DNA of 64,000 nt from Nonomuraea thailandensis (GTDB lineage Bacteria > Actinomycetota > Actinomycetes > Streptosporangiales > Streptosporangiaceae), in NCBI RefSeq assembly GCF_024172165.1, contig NZ_JAMZEB010000002.1, positions 8,778,501 to 8,842,500 of the forward strand. The letters are read 5' to 3'. How positions within the stretch are numbered: position 1 is the stretch's first letter; each line of letters begins with the position of its first letter. Of the stretch, positions 1-9,197 are shown piece after piece. Under the pieces are notes generated by a model. That model was not told the DNA's origin. It saw only the letters and a program-made list of their open reading frames with translations, and made no database searches. A program made the translations under genes and the position numbers.

Positions 1-136
1 TGCCATTCTCGCACGCGATCGAAGAGGCGCTCCGGTTTGGCGATCAAGTCTCCTCCGCTCCCGCGACGACATCTGATACAGAACCATACCTCTCAGAAGT
101 GCAGTTCTGCTTTCTTGCACGAGGGCCTCATGACGA

Positions 137-702
137 TCACATCTCGTCGAGGCACCGGTCGCGGTAGCACTCCCCGTAGCGCGAGAGGCGACAGTCGTCG
201 TCGCCCAGGGCGGGTACGAGCCGGGCCCGTAGTGTTCCAGCGGGAGAACGTCCAGACGCGGGTTTCTTCTCCTTCCCGGTCCAGATATCGCCGCCACCAG
301 GTGGAGGCGTTCTTGTCCTGCTCGTCGTTGACGCCGTGATGGCGGGCGAGTCGCGGGAGGCGGCGGGTGAACTCGACCGTGTCCGCCGAAGCCCCCAGGC
401 GATCGCCTCCGGGCCGGTCACCCGTTCGTACGCCTTCGCGGCCACGTAGGCCGGCAGCTCGAATTCCGGATAGACCTCGTCCGGCCAGCGCCGGGACCGG
501 GTGAGCGTGACCCGTTCGAGCCGGATCCGGCCGTCCCTCGACGCGCTCGTCCGCTCGTGGCGGTAGTTGCGTGACAGCTCGTCGAGCAGTCGCATGGCCG
601 GCAGTTCCACAAGGCGGTCAGGACAGCCGACGACCTTTTCGAAGTCCTCCCGGCCGAGCGGTGGCGGAGCGCTCGACCACGTCCCAGAAGGCGTCGATGT
701 CC
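137..702 (-). pseudogene. Decayed DUF4240-family gene
   Basis: On the minus strand an ATG at 702 opens a DUF4240-like N-terminus (MDIDAFWDVVERS) that stops after about 28 codons. In another frame the sequence resumes with a block matching the family (DFEKVVGCPDRLVELP) and then EFELPAYVAAKAYERVTG. Compared with the intact DUF4240 gene at 29611-30228, about 65 codons between the two blocks are missing and the reading frame is broken. The C-terminal part is again split between frames (a stretch like EFTRRLPRLARHHG lies out of frame). The function of DUF4240 is not known. The decay is seen directly; the family name comes from resemblance to the intact copy in this window. Confidence 0.7.
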
Positions 703-713
703 ATGAGCCGCGA

Positions 714-1424
714 TCATGACAGATCGCCCGAGGCGTCGCGCCACCGCTCGGCCGCGCGGACCATGTCGTCGCTGAGCTGCCGCAGGAGCCGGCCCAGGCC
801 CTCCAGCCGCACCCCTGCGGGGGTGGCCGGGCCGAGGGCGTCGGCGCCGCCGTGGGCGAGGTCGGCGAGCCGGGCGTTCTGGTAGGCGCTGGCCAGCCAC
901 GACTGGTGCCAGATGTCGCCGTCGATCACGTACCGGTCGCGGCGGCGCCGGGGGTCGCGCTCGCGCCTGATGAGGCGCTGCTGTTCGAGCTGGCCGACGG
1001 CCTTGGAGATGGAGGCCGGGCTGACCTGGAGGCGCTGGACGAGCTCGGCCGCGGTGAGGCTGCCGCTGTCGGTGATGTAGAGGCAGGCGAGGACCCGGGC
1101 GGGCGTGTGGGTCAGGCCGGTGTCCACCATCATGGCCGTGAAGCGTTCCTCCAGCGCCTTCATGGTCTCCGGATCGCGCCCGTGTTCGTCGGCGGCGGGC
1201 GCCGGGCGCGGCTGGAGGGTCTTGCCGCGGCGGGCTCGGGTGGCGGTCGCGTCGTGGGCCCGGTCGGCCCGGTAGTCGCCCGCCCCGCCGTTGCGGATCA
1301 CCTCGCGGGTGACGGTGGAGACCGGGCGCTGGAGGCGCCTGGCGATCTCGGTGTACGTGTGCCCGTCCGCCAGGCCCTGCGCGATGACCTGGCGTTCGTC
1401 GTGAGTGAGCCTGCCGCCCGGCAT
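714..1424 (-). CDS. MarR/GbsR-like regulator with an extra N-terminal HTH
   Basis: Predicted DNA-binding regulator of about 236 aa. The N-terminus (LTHDERQVIAQGLADGHTYT and onward) looks like the HTH_38 helix-turn-helix found in IS30-type transposases. A central winged helix follows (LTAAELVQRLQVSPASISKA, then a basic wing RRERDPRRRRDRYVI). The start at 1424 was chosen because AGGAGG lies 8-9 nt upstream; longer in-frame starts lack a ribosome binding site. It is divergent from the DUF418 membrane protein, with about 160 bp of A+T-richer control DNA between them, so regulation of that gene and of itself is the likely role (inference). The effector is unknown. Confidence 0.8.
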   Translation of the reverse strand: MPGGRLTHDERQVIAQGLADGHTYTEIARRLQRPVSTVTREVIRNGGAGDYRADRAHDATATRARRGKTLQPRPAPAADEHGRDPETMKALEERFTAMMVDTGLTHTPARVLACLYITDSGSLTAAELVQRLQVSPASISKAVGQLEQQRLIRRERDPRRRRDRYVIDGDIWHQSWLASAYQNARLADLAHGGADALGPATPAGVRLEGLGRLLRQLSDDMVRAAERWRDASGDLS

Positions 1425-1551
1425 GTGTCGTCCGCCTCCTGATCTGGTGCCCGATGACCAGTATTGCCTTTGGCGACATGCCATTGCAACTCAGGGTTTT
1501 GCATTCGCGCACAGACCATTGCAATAACCTGCGAAAATACACTCTTTCTTG

Positions 1552-1580
1552 TTGACTGAACACTGAATGCAAAGTAGCTT
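1552..1580 (+). promoter_or_regulatory. Putative promoter of a leaderless mRNA
   Basis: TTGACT (1552-1557) and TAGCTT (1575-1580) are separated by 17 bp. The expected transcription start falls at or next to the ATG at 1587, and there is no ribosome binding site before it, so the DUF418 gene may be translated from a leaderless transcript. The same interval holds TTGCATTC (1499-1506) and GAATGCAA (1566-1573) as a widely spaced inverted pair and two CATTGCAA-type repeats, possible operators for the divergent MarR-like protein. Confidence 0.45.
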
Positions 1581-1586
1581 TCGGGC

Positions 1587-2741
1587 ATGACTGAAGACGT
1601 AATATCTCGTTCTTCCTCCGTCGGCGCACGGCCCTCCAGGTCGCTCGCGCCCGACCTCGCCCGCGGGGTCATGCTGCTGCTGATCGCCCTCTCCCACGCC
1701 CCCTCCTTCGTCGACGACTGGCACACGGGCCCGCCGTGGCTGGACGCCGCCGCGAAGTTCGTGAAGTCCCTGGTCGCCGACAACCAGGCCAGGAACATGT
1801 TCGTGTTCCTGTTCGGCTACGGCCTGGTGCAGCTGCTCGCCGCCCAGCAGGCGCGGGGCGAGGGCTGGCCGTCCATCAAGAGTCTGCTGCGCCGCCGGGG
1901 ACGGTGGCTGATCGTCATCGGCTTCCTCAACGCCGTGGTGTTCGTGCCGATCGACATCGTCGCCGTCTACGGGCTCACCCTGCTGGTGCTCGCGCCGATC
2001 GTGCGGGCCGGGGAGTCCGTTCTGTGGTGGACCGGCGGCCTGACGCTCGTCCCCGCCACCCTGCTCCTGGCCTGGCAGAGCGTGGCCGCCCAGACGGACC
2101 CGGCGACCATCGCCGAGATCATGGAGCCGGCCTTCGCGGCCCACCTCGTCGCGAACCTCCCCGCCTGGCCCGCCAACACCGTCGTCTCCACCCTCATGGT
2201 CGTGCCCGCCATGGCGATGGGCATCCTGGCCGCGCGCCGCCGCCTCCTCGACGAGCCGGAGCGGCACCTGACACTGCTGCGCCGCATCACCGTCCTGGGA
2301 CTCGGTCTGGCCCTGGCCGGGCGCACTCCGTCCGCGCTGCTGGCCGCGGGACTGTGGTCCCCGGAGTCGGTTCCCGTCCGCTGGGCGGTCGCCGTCGCGC
2401 ACGACCTGACCGGGTACGCGGGCGGCATCGGCCTGGCCGCCGCCATCGGGCTCGTCGCCGTCGGGGCCCGAGGCGGGCGCCTCACCACCGCCCTCGCCGC
2501 GCTGGGCCGCCGGTCGCTGACGTTCTACCTGTTCCAGGCGCTGGTGTGGGTGGTGCTGTTCTATCCGTTCGCGCTCGGGCTGCACGACGACATGGGGTAC
2601 GCGGCGACGCTCGGGATCGCGGTCGCGGTGTGGGCGTCGTCGATCGTGCTGGCCGAGTGCATGCGCGTCGTCGGCCATCGGGGGCCGGCCGAGATCCTGC
2701 TGCGCCGCCTCACCTACCGGCCCTCGCGGCGCAAGGGCTGA
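1587..2741 (+). CDS. DUF418 family membrane protein
   Basis: Polytopic inner-membrane protein of 384 aa. It starts with a hydrophilic tail, then LAPDLARGVMLLLIALSHAP, the N-terminal signature of YeiB/DUF418 proteins, in which the first helix carries DxxRG. Several further hydrophobic segments follow, including the C-terminal region with LGRRSLTFYLFQALVWVVLF, typical of the DUF418 domain. The molecular role of the family is unknown; transport or acyl-transfer-like functions have been suggested for relatives. It is divergent from a MarR-like gene, a layout common for regulated membrane proteins. No ribosome binding site precedes the ATG. Confidence 0.85.
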   Translation: MTEDVISRSSSVGARPSRSLAPDLARGVMLLLIALSHAPSFVDDWHTGPPWLDAAAKFVKSLVADNQARNMFVFLFGYGLVQLLAAQQARGEGWPSIKSLLRRRGRWLIVIGFLNAVVFVPIDIVAVYGLTLLVLAPIVRAGESVLWWTGGLTLVPATLLLAWQSVAAQTDPATIAEIMEPAFAAHLVANLPAWPANTVVSTLMVVPAMAMGILAARRRLLDEPERHLTLLRRITVLGLGLALAGRTPSALLAAGLWSPESVPVRWAVAVAHDLTGYAGGIGLAAAIGLVAVGARGGRLTTALAALGRRSLTFYLFQALVWVVLFYPFALGLHDDMGYAATLGIAVAVWASSIVLAECMRVVGHRGPAEILLRRLTYRPSRRKG

Positions 2742-2757
2742 TGCACGACGAAGCCGC

Positions 2758-3804
2758 TCAGGAGGCGAACGGGCTGATCAGCGTGGCCGCGCGGGCCACC
2801 GCCGCGAGGGCGTCGGGATCACCGGTGCGGCGGTGCACGTCCAGCGCCGTGTCGGCGAGCTTGATCACATGCTCGTCCCCGTGCCGGACCGCGAGCTCGA
2901 ACACCTCCTCCGCCGGCCCGGCCCCGGCGGGCAGGTCCTGCCGGGCCACCGGCTCCGCGGGGGCGTAGGCGGCGGTCACCGCGGCGCCCGCCGCCCACGC
3001 GGCGTCGAGGCTGCCGGCCCAGAGGTCCTGAGGCAACGCCGGCAGGGTACGCAACACCGCCGTCGGAGCGGTCGCGGCGTGGACCAGCATGACGGGATTG
3101 CCGTGGGCGTGGGTGAGGTAGCGCAGGGTGGCCGCGTCCGCCAGCTCGGCGAGGCGCGCGCGGGCCTGCTCGGCGTCGGCGGCCGGTCTGAGCGCGGCCA
3201 CGGCCGGCCCCCACCCGGCGACCTCGGCGAGCTGGTCGAGCCGATGGTTGATGCCCTTGCTCTGGTCCGGCACCCGCGGGACTCCGTCGAGGGCCCGCCC
3301 GGGATCGGCCGTACCGGACGGCGGGCCCGCGGCAGCGACGGGCTGCCAGCGCGCCGCCCAGTACCCGAGCGCCTGGCCCAGCTCGGCGAGCCGCGTCTCG
3401 TCCTCGAATCCGAGCAGCGCGTGGACCGCGTGCCCGGTGCGGATCACCCCGTGCGTGGCTCCGGCCGCGATGCCGGGCAGCAGGCGGGGCCACCAGGTCT
3501 CCAGCACGTCCCGCCACGGCCGCTCCCGCAGCTCCCCGTCGAAGAACGCCAGCCAGTCACCGAGCCGGCGCGCATCGCCCAGCGCTTCCCGCCACTCCCC
3601 GCCGCCGACCGGTGAGGCGCCGCGCGGCAGCTCGTCCAGCCGGGCGACGTAACCGTCGAGCCAGCGGTGCACGTCACGGTCGTACCCGTGCCTGACCATC
3701 GCCTCGACCGCCATCGGGCCGTGGTTGGACAGCCACCCGTCGAACTCGGGGCCCGTCCTGTGCAGCCGCTCGTACGCTTCTTCCAATGTCCCGCTGTCGC
3801 TCAT
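2758..3804 (-). CDS. Questin oxidase-like protein
   Basis: A 348-aa soluble protein with the layout of the questin oxidase-like family (named after the fungal GedK enzyme that opens an anthraquinone ring). Visible family features are the N-terminal EAYERLHRTGPEFDGWLSNH, the central HGVIRTGHAVHALLG with conserved histidines, and a late LTHAHGNPVMLVHAATAPTA segment. Bacterial members are usually standalone and their substrate is unknown. It converges on the DUF418 gene with a 16-bp gap. No polyketide genes lie nearby, so a role in anthraquinone metabolism is not supported by context. Confidence 0.8.
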   Translation of the reverse strand: MSDSGTLEEAYERLHRTGPEFDGWLSNHGPMAVEAMVRHGYDRDVHRWLDGYVARLDELPRGASPVGGGEWREALGDARRLGDWLAFFDGELRERPWRDVLETWWPRLLPGIAAGATHGVIRTGHAVHALLGFEDETRLAELGQALGYWAARWQPVAAAGPPSGTADPGRALDGVPRVPDQSKGINHRLDQLAEVAGWGPAVAALRPAADAEQARARLAELADAATLRYLTHAHGNPVMLVHAATAPTAVLRTLPALPQDLWAGSLDAAWAAGAAVTAAYAPAEPVARQDLPAGAGPAEEVFELAVRHGDEHVIKLADTALDVHRRTGDPDALAAVARAATLISPFAS

Positions 3805-3883
3805 GACAGGGACGCTAACCCTCGGCGGCGGTCCCGCACGTCGGTCCCCCGATCGAATGGTTCTCCGCCTTTGGACCTAGGTC

Positions 3884-4501
3884 GTGCAACAGAATCCGGC
3901 GATGCCTCCTCTTGGGGTTGTCGGAGACAACGAAGGGTCGAGGCAGTTGGACGGTGATCCCCGCTACGCGGACTTCGTCGCCGAACGGGGTGACGCGCTG
4001 CTGCGTTACGGCTACGTGCTGGCCGGCAACCAGCACGACGCGGCCGACCTCGTGCAGGAGGCGCTGCTGAGGCTGCGCGCCGCCTGGCCGAGGTTACGGG
4101 CCAAGGAGAGCCCCGAGAGTTACGTGCGCACGACGATGGCCAGGCTGCACCTGTCGACGTGGCGGCTGCGCCGGCGCGAGCTGTCGACCTGGGACCTGCC
4201 TGACGGCGTCCACCAGGACACGCTGCCGCGCGGGGACGAGCGGACCCTGTGGCTGGCGCTGGCCGGCCTGCCGCGCAAGCAGCGCGCGGTGCTCGTGCTG
4301 CGTTACTACGAACAGCTCACGGACGCGGAGATCGCCGTGGTGCTCGGCATCTCCCGGGGAACCGTGCGCAGCCAGGCCTCCCGCGCGCTCGACAAGCTCC
4401 GCGCGGCCGTACCGGCCGAGGACGGACGATCCGCACAGGTACGACCACGTTCGCCTCTCGACGGGGCGCGGCTGGAGGGAACCTACGATGACCGACGTTG
4501 A
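3884..4501 (+). CDS. SigE-family ECF RNA polymerase sigma factor
   Basis: ECF-type sigma factor of the actinobacterial SigE family. Region 2 is seen in YADFVAERGDALLRYGYVLA and the following AADLVQEALLRL. Region 4 is seen in LPRKQRAVLVLRYYEQLTDA and a helix-turn-helix (EIAVVLGISRGTVRSQASRAL). The start is uncertain: GTG 3884 and ATG 3902 both lack a good ribosome binding site, and a TTG near 3945 after GAAGGG is an alternative; conserved sequence only begins after that point. The last 14 bp overlap the start of the next gene, so the two are coupled. Confidence 0.9.
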   Translation: MQQNPAMPPLGVVGDNEGSRQLDGDPRYADFVAERGDALLRYGYVLAGNQHDAADLVQEALLRLRAAWPRLRAKESPESYVRTTMARLHLSTWRLRRRELSTWDLPDGVHQDTLPRGDERTLWLALAGLPRKQRAVLVLRYYEQLTDAEIAVVLGISRGTVRSQASRALDKLRAAVPAEDGRSAQVRPRSPLDGARLEGTYDDRR

Positions 4502-5726
4502 GGAGGCCCTGCGCAGGACGCTCGGCAGCGCGTCGCAGCACGCGCCCCGGATGCCCGCCGGCCTGCCCGCCCGGCTGGAGGACGGCTACCGGCGGCGCCG
4601 CCGGCGCAACCTGGCCCAGGCGGTGCTGGCCGCGGCGACCGTGGTGGCCGTGGCCGGCGGGACGGCGGCCGTGCTGCGCCACGGCGACGTGACGGCCGCG
4701 CTGCCGAGCACGTCCCCGTCCACGGACCCGCCGCCCTCCGCCGCCACGCCGCGGACGTGGCCGCTCCCCGAGCCCGTGGAGAAGATGTATCCCGCGGCGG
4801 TGCGCAAGGTGCCCGCGCGCGGGCCCGGCGGGACGGCGCTGCGTCCGCAGGCGTTCATCGACGAGCACACCATGCTCGTGACCACGTGGGGCGGCTTCGA
4901 GCAGACCGACGCCCTGTACGCGTACGACCTGCGCACCCGCGACCTGCGGAAGATCACCGACGTGCCGACACCGGCGGGAACCGTCGTGTTCGCCTCGGAC
5001 TTCACGGCCGGCGGCGGCCGGGTGGCCTGGTGGACCGCCACCGAGGACCGGCGCGTGCACGTCTGGACCGCCCCGGTGAGCGGCGGCGAGGCCACCGGCA
5101 TCGCCGACGTGGAGGGCGGCGGCGGCGCCGGGCTCAGCGGCCTCGCCGTCGAAGCCGGCCAGATCGTCTTCTCCCTGTTCAGCGGAGGGGTGTTCACCGT
5201 TCCCGCAGCGGGAGGCGAGGTGCGGGAGGTGAACGGCGGCGCGGGGATGCATCTGCTGAAGTGGCCGTGGATCGGCTCGCCCGGCGCGCTCTCCGAGGGG
5301 AACGGGTCGCGGTTCACCAGCATCACCAACGTGGAGACCGGGGAGACGAGCGTGGCCGTCACCCGTCCCGGCGAGGACGGCCTGATCTGCGGGACGCGGG
5401 TCTGCGCCGGGGCACAGGAGGCGCAGGACGGCGGGAGGAGCTTCTACCGGCTGCGGGACGGCTCGCAGGAGAAGGAGCTGCCGGTGAAGGGCCTCATGAT
5501 GGACGGGCTCGCCCGCGAGCGCTTCCTGGTCGCGCCGGTCATGGCCGAGGGTGCGGGGCACATCGCGATCCTTTACGACGTCACCACGGGCAGGGCGGCC
5601 GATCTCGGCGAGCGGGACGAGAAGGGGAGCATCCAGGTGCCGGGCGTCGCCCGTGGCGACGATCGGCTGCTCGCGTACCAGATCGGTGACGACCTCTACG
5701 TCATCGACCTGACGAAGATCGACTGA
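4488..5726 (+). CDS. Membrane-anchored propeller-like protein paired with the sigma factor
   Basis: A 412-aa protein with a short cytoplasmic N-terminus (about 35 aa), one transmembrane helix near residues 38-62 (LAQAVLAAATVVAVAGGTAA), a Pro/Ser/Thr-rich linker, and a long extracytoplasmic domain with repeated beta-strand motifs such as LYAYDLRTRDLRKITDVPTP and VHVWTAPVSGGEATGIADVE, suggesting a TolB/WD40-like propeller. GGAGGG precedes the ATG, which overlaps the sigma gene by 14 bp. In actinomycetes SigE-type sigma genes are often followed by such membrane proteins, thought to act as sensors or anti-sigma partners. No classical zinc anti-sigma motif is visible, so that role is inference. 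Confidence 0.75.
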   Translation: MTDVEEALRRTLGSASQHAPRMPAGLPARLEDGYRRRRRRNLAQAVLAAATVVAVAGGTAAVLRHGDVTAALPSTSPSTDPPPSAATPRTWPLPEPVEKMYPAAVRKVPARGPGGTALRPQAFIDEHTMLVTTWGGFEQTDALYAYDLRTRDLRKITDVPTPAGTVVFASDFTAGGGRVAWWTATEDRRVHVWTAPVSGGEATGIADVEGGGGAGLSGLAVEAGQIVFSLFSGGVFTVPAAGGEVREVNGGAGMHLLKWPWIGSPGALSEGNGSRFTSITNVETGETSVAVTRPGEDGLICGTRVCAGAQEAQDGGRSFYRLRDGSQEKELPVKGLMMDGLARERFLVAPVMAEGAGHIAILYDVTTGRAADLGERDEKGSIQVPGVARGDDRLLAYQIGDDLYVIDLTKID

Positions 5727-5769
5727 GCGCCGGGGCGGCTACGGGCGGCGGTGGACGCGCGCCCGCTGC

Positions 5770-7461
5770 TCAAGGGCCCTGGCCGCGCCGCTCCCCTCTT
5801 CCAGCCGGATAGACGAGAATCAGATCCTGCTCAGGACGCGTGTACAGGCGCAGCCGGTAGCGGCCAGGGCCGTTGCGCGCGAGGTCGGGGAAGCGCACCT
5901 TGCTCGCCGACAGCGTCTGCATCACCAGACGGCCCGATTCGCTGACGATGTCCGCCTCGACCACCTCATCCCAGCCCCTGCGCCGGAGGGGTGGCGGGGC
6001 CGAGCCCAGCGCCTTCGCCGTGACGCAGGTCGCCCAGTCCTGGCTGGGAGTGAAGAACAGGGCCAGCGCACCGCGGGTCTCGAGCGGGTCGAGCGTCTCC
6101 TCGTCCCAGATCGCGTCGGAGTCCTCGGACGTGTCCGCTTCCTTGTCATGAATGGCGTACGGCTGGGCGTCCCAGTCGTAGTAGGACGCCGTCGCCTGGA
6201 ACCGCGTCCGCAACGCGGGCCATGGGTCACGGCACAGGGCGTCCTCCCTGCGCGCCTCGCGCCGCATCTGTTCGCGTGCGAGGTCGTCCTTCTCCTTCTG
6301 CCGCTGCGCCAGCTGGGCGGACGACAGCAACAGATCCGGGTGGCTCCGTCCGATCACCTCAGGGCAGAGCAGCGCGAGCAGCGCGGGCCGGGCCTTGACC
6401 GGCTCCCCGCGCGCGAACCTGACGCACGCGGCCCTGCCCCTGCTGAAGAGCGCCTGGTCCGAGATGTCACGGTCAGGCTTGTTCACGCTGCACAGATAGG
6501 CGCGATCACGCTCGTGAGCCGGGGTGTCCGCGACACGCGGCGGGTCCCTCCACGTCCAGCAGTCCGAAGGCGGTAGCTGCTCGCCCTGCCAGGTGTAGGA
6601 GAGACGTGGCCGGTTCTCGGGCCCGACGATCATCATCAGCAGGGAGACCGAGGCCGCGGCCATGACCGCCGCGGGCACCCGCAGCGGCGCCGGCCGCCTC
6701 GGCTCGCGGTTCAGCTCGTGGGCCGTGCGCGCCAGCCAGACGAGGAAGAGCACGTCCATCGCCTCGGCGATCGACTCGATCGTGCTCCCGCTCGTCAGGC
6801 CGTCCACGAGCTCCACCAGAAACCCGCTCGCGAACGTGCCCCAGCCGACGAGGATCGTCGCCCGGCTCCAGCGCCCGTCGCGCCGCTGGGCGAGCAGCAG
6901 CATCACCATGCCGGCGAAGACCGCCACCTCCACGACCAGGACGGTCGCCCGGTAGGCCGTACCCGGGAAGAACCGGGACACCGGATCGTCCACCAGGCCG
7001 ATCGCGAACGATCCGGCTGTTTCCACCGCCCCGACCAGGAGCAGAGCCGACCGGAAGGCCCGGCCCGGCCCGGTGAGCACCATTGTGATCAGCACGAGCG
7101 CGGACGCCCAGAGCACCAGCCCGATCACCAGCTCGACCGGACTCGGGAGGAACGAGGGGATCAGCAGCCATGCCACGTTGGCGTACAGGATGAGCCGCAG
7201 CCACGTCGCCGCCCGGCGCACCGGCCCGACCAGGGGCGCGGGCCCCCGGAAGAGCTGCCACAACATCCACGAGTTCACCAGCCCGACCAGCAGCAAGCCA
7301 CCCAGGACCGGGAGCAGGGGGGAGGTCTTGAGGCTCTCGCCGGGCGCGTACCACATGGTGGCGAGCCATGCGGGGGTCGCGGTGCCGAGCACCAGGCTGA
7401 GGGCGATCGAGGCGAAGGTGACGGCCAGCGAGGCGGAGGCCGCTGATCGGGATAAGTGCAC
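5770..7461 (-). CDS. Hypothetical protein with multi-helix membrane N-terminus
   Basis: A 563-aa protein of unknown function. The first 290 residues contain about seven or eight hydrophobic helices (for example LAVTFASIALSLVLGTATPA and LVIGLVLWASALVLITMVLT). After a last helix (VMAAASVSLLMMIVG) comes a soluble C-terminal domain of about 260 aa with four or more cysteines (DCWTWRD, LCSVNK, ACVRFARG, ALLCPEVIG, DALCRDPW), presumably extracytoplasmic and disulfide-bonded. A charged coiled-coil-like stretch (LAQRQKEKDDLAREQMRREA) follows. The start is GTG. It follows the serine protease gene on the same strand with a 128-bp gap. No named family is recognised. Confidence 0.7.
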   Translation of the reverse strand: MHLSRSAASASLAVTFASIALSLVLGTATPAWLATMWYAPGESLKTSPLLPVLGGLLLVGLVNSWMLWQLFRGPAPLVGPVRRAATWLRLILYANVAWLLIPSFLPSPVELVIGLVLWASALVLITMVLTGPGRAFRSALLLVGAVETAGSFAIGLVDDPVSRFFPGTAYRATVLVVEVAVFAGMVMLLLAQRRDGRWSRATILVGWGTFASGFLVELVDGLTSGSTIESIAEAMDVLFLVWLARTAHELNREPRRPAPLRVPAAVMAAASVSLLMMIVGPENRPRLSYTWQGEQLPPSDCWTWRDPPRVADTPAHERDRAYLCSVNKPDRDISDQALFSRGRAACVRFARGEPVKARPALLALLCPEVIGRSHPDLLLSSAQLAQRQKEKDDLAREQMRREARREDALCRDPWPALRTRFQATASYYDWDAQPYAIHDKEADTSEDSDAIWDEETLDPLETRGALALFFTPSQDWATCVTAKALGSAPPPLRRRGWDEVVEADIVSESGRLVMQTLSASKVRFPDLARNGPGRYRLRLYTRPEQDLILVYPAGRGERRGQGP

Positions 7462-7589
7462 AATGAGGCTTGATCGTAGTACGGCCGATCACTGCTTCGC
7501 GCCGGTCGCGCGGTCACCCTCGGGAAACGGCTCGACCACGGTGACGACCAGCGGTTCCCCCTGCGGTGCGGCCTCCCTTTCGGCCCTGG

Positions 7590-8357
7590 TCAGCCGTCCT
7601 CGTCGCACCGCTGGGTCGAGACGTGCTTCGTGGCCTTGGCCGCACCGTCGGTGACGGCGAGGATCTCCTCTCCGGCCAGCGCATATCCCTCCTCCGGATG
7701 CTCGATCGCCGAAGCGAAGACCATCCCGGCGACCTCTCCGCCTTCGAGGATCAGCGGGGCGCCGCTCAGGCCGGCGTCCGTATCGGCGGAGAACCCGAGG
7801 ACCACTCTGGTGACGTTGCGTTCCTTGTAGAGATTCGGGCCTTCGGCCTCGATCCGCTGCTCGATCTCGACCGGCTGCGTCACCAGTTGCTCGGCGCCCT
7901 TCGGATACCCCAGCATCCGGGCATCGGCGAGCGACAACCCGGGGATCCGCAGCAGCGGCTTGGGCGCCGCGGTGATGCGCAGCGCAGGGGCGGGCAGCTT
8001 CGGTACGTACAGGACCGCGACGTCGGCATCGGGATCGAAGGCCACGACCTGGCCCTCGTACTGCTCGCCATCGGCAGTGGTGATGACCGGAGACACCGGG
8101 ACGGCGCCGGCCACCACATGGGCGGCGGTCACCACCCGCTGCGGGGCGTACACGAACCCCGTCCCCTCGATCTCCTTGTTGCACGACGGCGCGATCGCCG
8201 AGAGACGCACCACGCTCTGCTCCGCACCGGCCTTCTCCGACGAGACGGCCACCTCACCGTCGGCCGCCGGCCCACCACCCGGCATCGGCACCGGAGGGGC
8301 CGATGCCGAGCAGCCGGCCAGGGCGAGGACTATGGGTAACCACAACCAACGCGTCAC
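7590..8357 (-). CDS. Trypsin-like serine protease with lipoprotein signal
   Basis: A 255-aa exported protease. The N-terminus WLWLPIVLALAGCSAS is a type II signal peptide with a lipobox (LAGC), so membrane attachment outside the cell is expected. The chymotrypsin-fold triad is readable: His in VVTAAHVV, Asp in DPDADVAVLYV, Ser in DAGLSGAPL (GxSGxP form). This resembles the periplasmic protease domain of the MarP group but lacks the membrane helices found there. GTG start with AAGG five bases upstream. The target is unknown. The following gene on the same strand encodes a membrane protein with a cysteine-bearing external domain, a possible partner (inference). Confidence 0.8.
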   Translation of the reverse strand: MTRWLWLPIVLALAGCSASAPPVPMPGGGPAADGEVAVSSEKAGAEQSVVRLSAIAPSCNKEIEGTGFVYAPQRVVTAAHVVAGAVPVSPVITTADGEQYEGQVVAFDPDADVAVLYVPKLPAPALRITAAPKPLLRIPGLSLADARMLGYPKGAEQLVTQPVEIEQRIEAEGPNLYKERNVTRVVLGFSADTDAGLSGAPLILEGGEVAGMVFASAIEHPEEGYALAGEEILAVTDGAAKATKHVSTQRCDEDG

Positions 8358-8524
8358 AGCCCTTCACTCCCCCTCGGGTCGGTATGGTCTGTGGCGACAT
8401 GGCTCACGGCGCGCCGTTGATCAAGCCATCGTCGCCAGAAGACCACCGTGTCACGCTTCGCTTGATCTTGTACAGCGTCGCCGACATCATGCCCCAGAGG
8501 GCAGCCGGAGCAGACGGGCACCAC

Positions 8525-9184
8525 ATGGAGCAAGACGAGGTCTCGACGTGGGACGGCGTCACTCAGCGGTCCGGCTACAAGCGCCGGGTGATCGAGGGAC
8601 GCGACAGCCTGGCCCAGGCGGCGCGCGACGGCGACTGGTCCGCGGTCTTCGCCCTGCTCGACGAACACCCCGGCTGGATCAACAGCGGCAGAGTCGGCGG
8701 CGGCAGCGGATACGCCCCTCTTCACCAGGCCGCCTGGCACGGCGCCGAGGCCGGCCTCGCTCACCGGCTGGTCGCCCGCGGCGCCTGGCGCACGCTGCGC
8801 ACGGCTCAGGGAGAGCGGGCGGTCGACATCGCTGAACGCAGGGGACATCACCATCTCCTGGCACCGCTCACGCCGGTGATCCGCCACCCCCTGCCGGCCG
8901 AGACCATGAGGTCGATGCAACGCCACTTCCACGCGCTGATTCACGAGCGGGCCGGCGACCTGATCACCGACCAGCGGTTGCGCCTTCCCGAGCTGGAGAC
9001 GCTCACCGAGCAGCGCAACCCGGCCTCCTGGTTCACCGTCCCCGGCATGTACGGCGGTTTCAGCTACCGGCTGGAGCAGGCCCAGCTGATCGTGGAAAGC
9101 TGGTTTCGCGTCGTCGGGGGATCGGGTCAGCGGCACGTCGTCGACGAACACGGCGCCCGGCTCGTCGCCGAAGGCTTCGTCTGA
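8525..9184 (+). CDS. Ankyrin-repeat protein
   Basis: A 219-aa soluble protein. The N-terminal half carries two ankyrin-like repeats (SLAQAARDGDWSAVFALLDE, then GYAPLHQAAWHGAEAGLAHR and VDIAERRGHHHLL). The C-terminal half (from about residue 110) contains HFHALIHERAG, PELETLTEQ and a WFTVPGMYGGFSYRLE segment and has no family I can name. ATG 8525 was preferred over the longer in-frame start at 8303, because the extension overlaps the divergent protease gene and reads like its complement. Ankyrin repeats usually bind proteins; no partner is evident. Confidence 0.75.
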   Translation: MEQDEVSTWDGVTQRSGYKRRVIEGRDSLAQAARDGDWSAVFALLDEHPGWINSGRVGGGSGYAPLHQAAWHGAEAGLAHRLVARGAWRTLRTAQGERAVDIAERRGHHHLLAPLTPVIRHPLPAETMRSMQRHFHALIHERAGDLITDQRLRLPELETLTEQRNPASWFTVPGMYGGFSYRLEQAQLIVESWFRVVGGSGQRHVVDEHGARLVAEGFV

Positions 9185-9197
9185 TCAGTCCTCGGGC

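Noticed and set aside
1491..2678. A 395-codon minus-strand frame opposite the DUF418 gene
   Set aside because: It is a mirror of a clear membrane-protein gene and has shadow-type composition (Gln/Gly/Arg/Asp/His).
8303..8524. N-terminal extension of the ankyrin protein
   Set aside because: It overlaps the start of the divergent protease gene and has shadow-like composition.
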